Shown here: one piece after another, positions 22,786-27,232 of the stretch
Position numbering within the stretch: the first letter of the stretch is position 1
Layout: the number at the start of each line of letters is the position of its first letter
NCBI GenBank assembly: GCA_041738345.1
Contig: JBGSPX010000042.1
Location: 1-27,232 of the forward strand
DNA length: 27,232 nt
Direction of reading: 5' to 3'
DNA from: Proteocatella sp041738345
GTDB lineage: Bacteria; Bacillota; Clostridia; Peptostreptococcales; Filifactoraceae
Notes under the pieces: model-generated
Seen by the model: the letters and a program-made list of their open reading frames with translations, nothing else
What the model was told of the DNA's origin: nothing
The model's database searches: none
Made by a program: the position numbers and the translations under genes

Positions 22786-24801
22786 TTAAATTTTAAATTT
22801 AGAAGTTAATCTTTGTAGAGTTTCTGATTGAGCATATAACTCTTCACTTGAAGCTGAACTTTCTTCAGCAGTGGCAGAGTTAGTATGAACTACAGAGCTT
22901 ATTTGTTCTAGGCCTTGCATAGCTTGCTCGATAGCATTAGCTTGACTATTTGAGGCTTCGGAAATACCTTCAATAAGTTCTACAGTTTTGTTTACTCCCT
23001 CGATAACTTCACTTAAAACTTCGCCAGTATCACGCGCTATAGAAGTTCCGTTTTGCACTGCTTTTACAGAATCCTCGATAAGGATAGTTGTGTTTTTAGC
23101 TGCTTCAGAAGATTTGTTAGCTAGGTTTCTAACCTCGTCTGCAACTACGGCAAAACCTTTACCCGCAGAACCTGCTCTTGCGGCTTCTACTGCAGCGTTA
23201 AGTGCAAGTATATTTGTTTGGAATGCAATATCATCAATAGTTTTAATAATTTTGCCGATTTCTGATGATTTGTAATTTATTTCATCGATAGCACTCATCA
23301 TAAGCTGCATACGATCTTGACTTGTATTAGCTGCCTGACCAACAGTTTTTACATATTGAGTAGCATTTAGTGCATCGGCTGCATTTTGACCTACTTGATC
23401 AGAAATTTGGTCAATAGTAGCAGAAAGTTCTTCAAGTGAACTTGCTTGTTCAGTAGTAGCTTGAGCTAACATCTGAGAAGCACTAGAAACTTGGTCAGAG
23501 CCACTTGCAACTTGATTTGCAATATGAACTATATCAGTCAAAGTATCTTTGAAATTAGAAGAGGCTTTGAGTAGAGATTCTTTAATTATTGCAAATTCTC
23601 CGTCATAATCTAAACTTAAATCAATATTTAAATTACCATGTCCAAGCTCGTCAAGAGCCGATGAAATTTCTTGAATATAGTCAATATAACTAGAAAGTCG
23701 TGCGGTTAAAGCCTGCATAGACTTAGCTAGATGACCAACTTCATCTTCAGATTTTATATCAATATCAATATTTAAATTACCTGCTGCTAGTTCATCAGTC
23801 AAAGCAGTAAGTTTTCTTATAGGAGCAACTATGCCTCTAGATGTAACTGCGTAGAATATAAATACTAAAAGTATGGTTGCGATAACAAAAATACCTATAA
23901 TTAAAGATAAGAAGCTAGTTACGGCAGCAGTAGTTTCTGATTTATCAATCATTACGCCTATTGACCATCCATTTGAAGCGATTGGAACGAAGGCCATATA
24001 TTTGTCAGTGCCTTCAAAGGAATATTCAGCTATACCAGTTTCACCAGCTACCATACGTTTTCCAATTTCACCTAATTCGCCTTCCATAGTAGTCATATTC
24101 TCTTTCATTATGCGCTCTTCATCAGGGTGATAAACTATAGTACCCTCGGCAGAAATTAACACACAGTTTCCTGTTTCACCTACTTTAAATGAAGAAAGGT
24201 ATTCTTTTATATAACCTATTGTTAGGTCCATAGCAGAGTTTCCTATTATCTTGCCATTATTTTTTATAGGATAGGCAATTGTGATTACAAGATCATTTGT
24301 AATAGAATCTAGATAAGGATCAGTAAAAGTCAGACCATCTGTTTTTTCCATTTGTAAAAACCAAGGTCTTTGAGTTACAGGAAAATCTGGTGCTGCTTGG
24401 TAAGTGTAGTCATTTAAAAGTAAATCAGAACTTCCAACTATTCCATACCAAGCAAGCCCGATATTGCTATCAGTAGCCATAATAGCTTTCATCTGATCCA
24501 CAAGATTTTTAAAATGAGGGTGCTTAAATTTATCCTCACGAACTTTTACATCCTTTAGAAGTTCAAAAGCATATGGATTTGTAGCCATTTGCTCTACAAC
24601 CGTTCCATTTTTTTCAAAAAACAGATTTAAATTGTCCGCTATAAGCGTTGCCTCATATGATAGTTCTGACTTAGCTTGTTCAGTCATCATAGTATTGATT
24701 CTAGTTCCTATAATACTCCCTAGTATTGTAAATAATACCAGTGAGATTACGATTGAAATTGCAAGCAATTTTCGAGACATACTTTTGTTAATCCATCCCA
24801 T
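22786..24801 (-). CDS. Methyl-accepting chemotaxis protein with dCache sensor domain
   Basis: The 671-residue receptor has a membrane helix (LAISIVISLVLFTILGSIIG), a dCache_1-type extracellular sensor (about 35-290; WYGIVGSSDLLLNDYTYQAAPDF, RPWFLQMEKTDGLTFTDPY, and IIGNSAMDLTIGYI), a second helix (SLIIGIFVIATILLVFIFYAV), HAMP, and a signalling domain with IDDIAFQTNILALNAAVEAARAG. ATG 24801 follows GAGGAGG at 7 bases. There is no C-terminal tethering pentapeptide (SKFKI). The sensor resembles amino-acid or organic-acid dCache domains, but the ligand is not readable by eye. Confidence 0.94.
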   Translation of the reverse strand: MGWINKSMSRKLLAISIVISLVLFTILGSIIGTRINTMMTEQAKSELSYEATLIADNLNLFFEKNGTVVEQMATNPYAFELLKDVKVREDKFKHPHFKNLVDQMKAIMATDSNIGLAWYGIVGSSDLLLNDYTYQAAPDFPVTQRPWFLQMEKTDGLTFTDPYLDSITNDLVITIAYPIKNNGKIIGNSAMDLTIGYIKEYLSSFKVGETGNCVLISAEGTIVYHPDEERIMKENMTTMEGELGEIGKRMVAGETGIAEYSFEGTDKYMAFVPIASNGWSIGVMIDKSETTAAVTSFLSLIIGIFVIATILLVFIFYAVTSRGIVAPIRKLTALTDELAAGNLNIDIDIKSEDEVGHLAKSMQALTARLSSYIDYIQEISSALDELGHGNLNIDLSLDYDGEFAIIKESLLKASSNFKDTLTDIVHIANQVASGSDQVSSASQMLAQATTEQASSLEELSATIDQISDQVGQNAADALNATQYVKTVGQAANTSQDRMQLMMSAIDEINYKSSEIGKIIKTIDDIAFQTNILALNAAVEAARAGSAGKGFAVVADEVRNLANKSSEAAKNTTILIEDSVKAVQNGTSIARDTGEVLSEVIEGVNKTVELIEGISEASNSQANAIEQAMQGLEQISSVVHTNSATAEESSASSEELYAQSETLQRLTSKFKI

Positions 24802-24905
24802 GGTAATCCTCCTCTACAGCCTATAAAAATTTAATAATTCCGTTGACTGTCTGTTTTATTTGTAAAGCAATAAAGTATTTTATAGATATATACCCTCTTT
24901 TTTAT

Positions 24906-24928
24906 ATTTTACATTTTTTATGTAAAAT
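24906..24928. repeat. 9-base inverted repeat upstream of the second chemoreceptor
   Basis: ATTTTACAT and ATGTAAAAT flank five T. It lies about 105 bases upstream of the receptor start and right after the terminator of the sugar operon. It may be part of a promoter or operator, but no clear -35/-10 pair is seen here. Confidence 0.5.
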
Positions 24929-24934
24929 TTGTGT

Positions 24935-24960
24935 AAAAAAAAAGCGCCTTTTTGGCAACT
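24935..24960 (-). terminator. Terminator of the sugar kinase operon
   Basis: On the minus strand AGTTGCC-AAAAA-GGCGCT forms a short GC stem with one bulge, followed by nine T. It lies about 55 bases after the stop of the epimerase-like gene. Confidence 0.7.
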
Positions 24961-25013
24961 TTTTTTTGAGTACCATATGTACTCTTTAATATAACATAAT
25001 CAGGGGGGTGAAT

Positions 25014-25985
25014 CTATAGTAAATTTAGCTCTAAATCTATAAATTTACTCTGCAGTGGTTTAAGGTATTCCAAAGTGTTGTGCTTCATTTCGTTAAGAAT
25101 ACCCTCCACATGACAATTTCCAGGCTCAAATCCCATCACATAATCACCACTTGCCATAGATTTCCACTGCGTAAAAAATGGGAGCTGCGATTTTTTGAAT
25201 TTTAATTCAAATGTCATAGAATCATTTCTTATATTTGCAAAGCAGTGTTCGCTATCAAGAATATGATAAAACACCTCTTCTTTTTTATTATCAACTGGTA
25301 AGGTTATATTTAGATAATCGGAAATTCCAATGTTTGACTGTTCATCTCGAGGGACGATGTTTTCGCTATTTATACTTATTTTGGAATCTTCATTAAGTAG
25401 AGGATAACCTATATTAAAATGATATAAAAGCATAAGTGGCTGCGTTTTAAAGCTTTCATTTATGATTTCATCGTGAATTGTTATACAGTTTTTGCCATAG
25501 ATTGTTTCTATAGTTCGTTTTAATAAGAAGTTTTCACCAAAAAGCATAGCTTGACGCATTTCGCCTTGAATAGTTATTATGTACTCATCCTCAAACCAGC
25601 GACAGTTTACAGCAATATTTTCAGCAGGAGTGCTTCTTATTCTTCCGTGCATAGGATAGGAATCTATATTGGGTCCTACATTGTCAAGACCACAGGTAAA
25701 GAACAAGCCGCCCATAATACTTCGCTGAGCTTCAGCATCGTGAGTATCATAGTGAGCAAGACCTTGAAGTCCAGCTTTAGATAAAAAGTTGATATTTTCA
25801 CCTTTATAGCTAAGTTCAATTATATCCATGCACTTATCTTTGGCAATTACAAATTGCAGAGGGCCATTTTTCACCAAAATAGCGGCTAAGTTTTTAGCAC
25901 GACCATCACAGTAAAGTATATTACGGGCATAGGCAAGCTGTGACATATGCCCGACTTTTCTCAAAATATTTTCCTTCTTTGACAT
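25014..25985 (-). CDS. Aldose 1-epimerase-like protein (DUF4432 type)
   Basis: The 323-residue protein resembles the galactose-mutarotase beta-sandwich family of DUF4432: VIAKDKCMDIIELSYKGENINFLSK, GGLFFTCGLDNVGP, PMHGRIRSTPAENI, LLYHFNIGYPLL and FTQWKSMASGDYVMGFEPGNCHVEG. The His in PMHGR, His in LYHFNIGYP and Glu in GFEPGN fit the mutarotase active-site positions. It probably interconverts or binds an aldose or ketose. ATG 25985 follows AGGAGA. It lies 21 bases after the PfkB kinase gene and is cotranscribed with it, so the two probably act on the same sugar. Confidence 0.88.
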   Translation of the reverse strand: MSKKENILRKVGHMSQLAYARNILYCDGRAKNLAAILVKNGPLQFVIAKDKCMDIIELSYKGENINFLSKAGLQGLAHYDTHDAEAQRSIMGGLFFTCGLDNVGPNIDSYPMHGRIRSTPAENIAVNCRWFEDEYIITIQGEMRQAMLFGENFLLKRTIETIYGKNCITIHDEIINESFKTQPLMLLYHFNIGYPLLNEDSKISINSENIVPRDEQSNIGISDYLNITLPVDNKKEEVFYHILDSEHCFANIRNDSMTFELKFKKSQLPFFTQWKSMASGDYVMGFEPGNCHVEGILNEMKHNTLEYLKPLQSKFIDLELNLL

Positions 25986-26006
25986 TAGGTTCTCCTATAT
26001 TAAAAC

Positions 26007-26954
26007 TTAAAGCTTAATTTCATCAAGCGAAGGCATAGCTGGAATAGCACCACGTCTTTGGACGCATATACCTGCAACTGAATTTGAAAATTCAGCAAAA
26101 GTTTTTATTTCAGAAAGGGTAAGCTCCATCGGGTTTTTAGAAGACTCTAGAAGTTTATACAAAAATCCACCCCAAAAAGCATCTCCAGCACCAGTCGTAT
26201 CTATTGCGGATACTTTTTGTGAAGGAACTTCTAAAAATCCTTCGAGATTTGCAACTATTGCCCCTTTTTCGCCAAGCGTTATAGCGACTATAGAAATGCC
26301 TTGGGAAAGTAGTTTTTTTGTAGCTATTTCAAAATCATGCTCACCTGTTAACAGAAATACTTCTTCGTCTGAAAGTTTCATAACATTTACATAGGGAAGT
26401 ACAGAACGCATTTTTTTTATCGCATCAGCTTCAGATTTCCAAAGAAGCGGGCGATAATTAGGGTCATAAGATATTATGCTACCTGATTTTTTGGCATGCT
26501 CAAGTGCAAAAAATGTAGCTTCTCTAGCGGGATTATCAGTAAGAGATAAAGAACCAAAATGAAAAATTCTGCTGTTTTCAATTAAACCAAGGTTTACATC
26601 TTCGAAGGTAAGCTGTGTATCAGCACCAGGTTTTCTTGCAAAGGCAAAACTTCTATCGCCATGTTCATCTAAGCTTACAAAAGCAAGCGTGGTAAAAAAT
26701 TTATCGTCAAGTATAAAGCCACAGGTTTCAATTTGGGCATCCATAAGTGTCTGTTGTAGAAATTTGCCCTGCATATCATTTCCAGCCTTACCAATAAAAG
26801 CCGTGTGTTTACCTAATTTTGAAAGGCAGGCTAATACATTGGCAGGAGCGCCCCCAGGGTTTTGCTCAAACACCATCATTCCAGTTTCGGATTTTGGAAG
26901 AGGGGTATAGTCTATAAGAATTTCACCAAGTGCAGTTACATCATATTTCTTCAT
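26007..26954 (-). CDS. PfkB-family sugar kinase, probably fructokinase
   Basis: From ATG 26954 (AAAGGAG upstream) the protein has 315 residues. It carries both PfkB signatures, GGAPANVLACLSKLGKHTAFIG near residue 33 and DTTGAGDAFWGGFLYKL near residue 250, with the catalytic Asp in GAGD. The stretch FFTTLAFVSLDEHGDRSFAFARKPGAD is typical of ScrK-like fructokinases, but 2-keto-3-deoxygluconate kinases are similar. An in-frame upstream ATG (27020) exists but overlaps a small ORF and lacks a good ribosome binding site. It shares an operon with the epimerase-like gene downstream. Confidence 0.92.
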   Translation of the reverse strand: MKKYDVTALGEILIDYTPLPKSETGMMVFEQNPGGAPANVLACLSKLGKHTAFIGKAGNDMQGKFLQQTLMDAQIETCGFILDDKFFTTLAFVSLDEHGDRSFAFARKPGADTQLTFEDVNLGLIENSRIFHFGSLSLTDNPAREATFFALEHAKKSGSIISYDPNYRPLLWKSEADAIKKMRSVLPYVNVMKLSDEEVFLLTGEHDFEIATKKLLSQGISIVAITLGEKGAIVANLEGFLEVPSQKVSAIDTTGAGDAFWGGFLYKLLESSKNPMELTLSEIKTFAEFSNSVAGICVQRRGAIPAMPSLDEIKL

Positions 26955-26964
26955 AAAAACTCCT

Positions 26965-27084
26965 TTATTTAGCCTTAGGATATTCATTACAAAGCAGATA
27001 TTCAGCAGGTTCATCTTCATCTATAGTGCTGAATCTATCTTGTTTTTCATAAAATCTATTATCGATATTGTCATCATTTACCAT
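26965..27084 (-). CDS. Small acidic ORF (39 aa) upstream of the sugar kinase
   Basis: ATG at 27084 follows CGGAGG at 7 bases, a better site than most annotated genes here. The peptide begins MVNDDNIDNRFYEKQDRFST and ends EYPKAK. It is acidic in the middle (IDEDEPAE) and has no signal peptide. The stop lies 10 bases before the kinase start, so the two would be coupled. I recognise no family. It could be a small regulatory protein, a leader ORF, or a remnant. Confidence 0.5.
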   Translation of the reverse strand: MVNDDNIDNRFYEKQDRFSTIDEDEPAEYLLCNEYPKAK

Positions 27085-27110
27085 AGAAACCTCCGATACG
27101 AAAAATATAT

Positions 27111-27128
27111 ACATTTCTAACAAAATGT
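27111..27128. promoter_or_regulatory. Possible operator ACATTT-N6-AAATGT before the sugar operon
   Basis: A 6+6 inverted repeat lies about 27 bases upstream of the small ORF start, with a third ACATTT copy at 27131-27136. It could be a sugar-responsive repressor site. No clear promoter boxes are seen around it. Confidence 0.35.
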
Positions 27129-27150
27129 AGACATTTATACTGTGGCAAAC

Positions 27151-27232
27151 TTATATCTTTCGACTTTCGTAGTTGCCTTCCTGCTTCAGCGAGTCTGGTT
27201 TTGCATAAGCTACTTCCATTTGATATGACTCT
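27151..27232 (-). CDS. C-terminal fragment of an unidentified ORF at the right edge
   Basis: An open frame enters from the right edge and ends at TAA (27153-27151), giving ESYQMEVAYAKPDSLKQEG followed by NYESRKI. Base composition here is clearly less AT-rich than the rest of the window. It may be the end of a gene or of a mobile element; 26 residues are too few to decide. Confidence 0.35.
   Translation of the reverse strand, partial: ESYQMEVAYAKPDSLKQEGNYESRKI

Noticed and set aside
27151..27232. rRNA, tRNA or group II intron end suggested by the higher GC of the right edge
   Set aside because: No tRNA cloverleaf, rRNA motif or domain V-like hairpin is visible; the stretch is too short to classify.

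Overview
The window is AT-rich DNA, with A/T-heavy codon use and strong AGGAGG-type ribosome binding sites. This suggests a low-GC anaerobic Firmicute of the class Clostridia. Supporting signs are the combination of type III and type I glutamine synthetases, an ANTAR regulator beside glnA, an FMN riboswitch in front of ribU, a hybrid-cluster-associated DUF1858 protein, hemerythrin and two dCache-type chemoreceptors. I cannot name the genus from sequence alone.

Layout. 1-139: start of a probable IS3-family orfA, cut by the window edge. 155-856 (-): OmpR-type regulator whose receiver lacks the phospho-acceptor Asp. 1096-5187 (+): three-gene MacB-like export operon (ATPase, large CARDB-type surface protein, FtsX/MacB permease). 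5256-6181 (+): promoter, FMN riboswitch, terminator and riboflavin transporter ribU. 6255-7500 (-): ECF sigma factor and its membrane anti-sigma-like partner. 7639-10090 (+): promoter, 11 perfect heptamer repeats in the 5' UTR, a PadR regulator and a three-part flavoprotein/SCP2/membrane fusion. 10157-17110: nitrogen block with two divergent operons, asnA-glnN (-) and glnA-ANTAR regulator-pyrG (+). 17169-19178 (-): chemoreceptor. 19284-19973 (-): Crp/Fnr regulator, divergent from a DUF1858 / unknown / hemerythrin operon (20124-21485, +). 21625-22722 (+): aroB. 22786-24801 (-): second chemoreceptor. 25014-26954 (-): aldose-epimerase-like protein and a PfkB sugar kinase, preceded by a 39-codon ORF and an unidentified fragment at the right edge.

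The best candidate for an undescribed system is the nitrogen block. Both divergent promoters have near-consensus -35/-10 boxes and start transcription two to six bases before a small hairpin with the same hexaloop, AAAGGC (A at loop position 1, G at position 4, as in known ANTAR-binding RNA). In both leaders the loop and 3' arm of that hairpin are also the 5' arm of a strong intrinsic terminator ending in seven U, placed just before the start codon. The regulator encoded between glnA and pyrG has a C-terminal ANTAR RNA-binding domain and a receiver with Asn in place of the acceptor Asp. The inferred model is one phosphorylation-independent antiterminator controlling ammonia assimilation into Gln and Asn and, through readthrough, CTP synthesis. 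Only one hexaloop hairpin per leader is visible, unlike the published two-hairpin ANTAR target. The block is closed at both ends by the same terminator hairpin in opposite orientation.

A second coherent unit is the Crp/Fnr regulator and its divergent neighbours. A GTTGT-N4-ACAAC palindrome lies about 41.5 bases upstream of the predicted start of the DUF1858-unknown-hemerythrin operon, the class II activator position, and also just downstream of the regulator's own promoter. This fits an oxygen or nitric oxide stress module.
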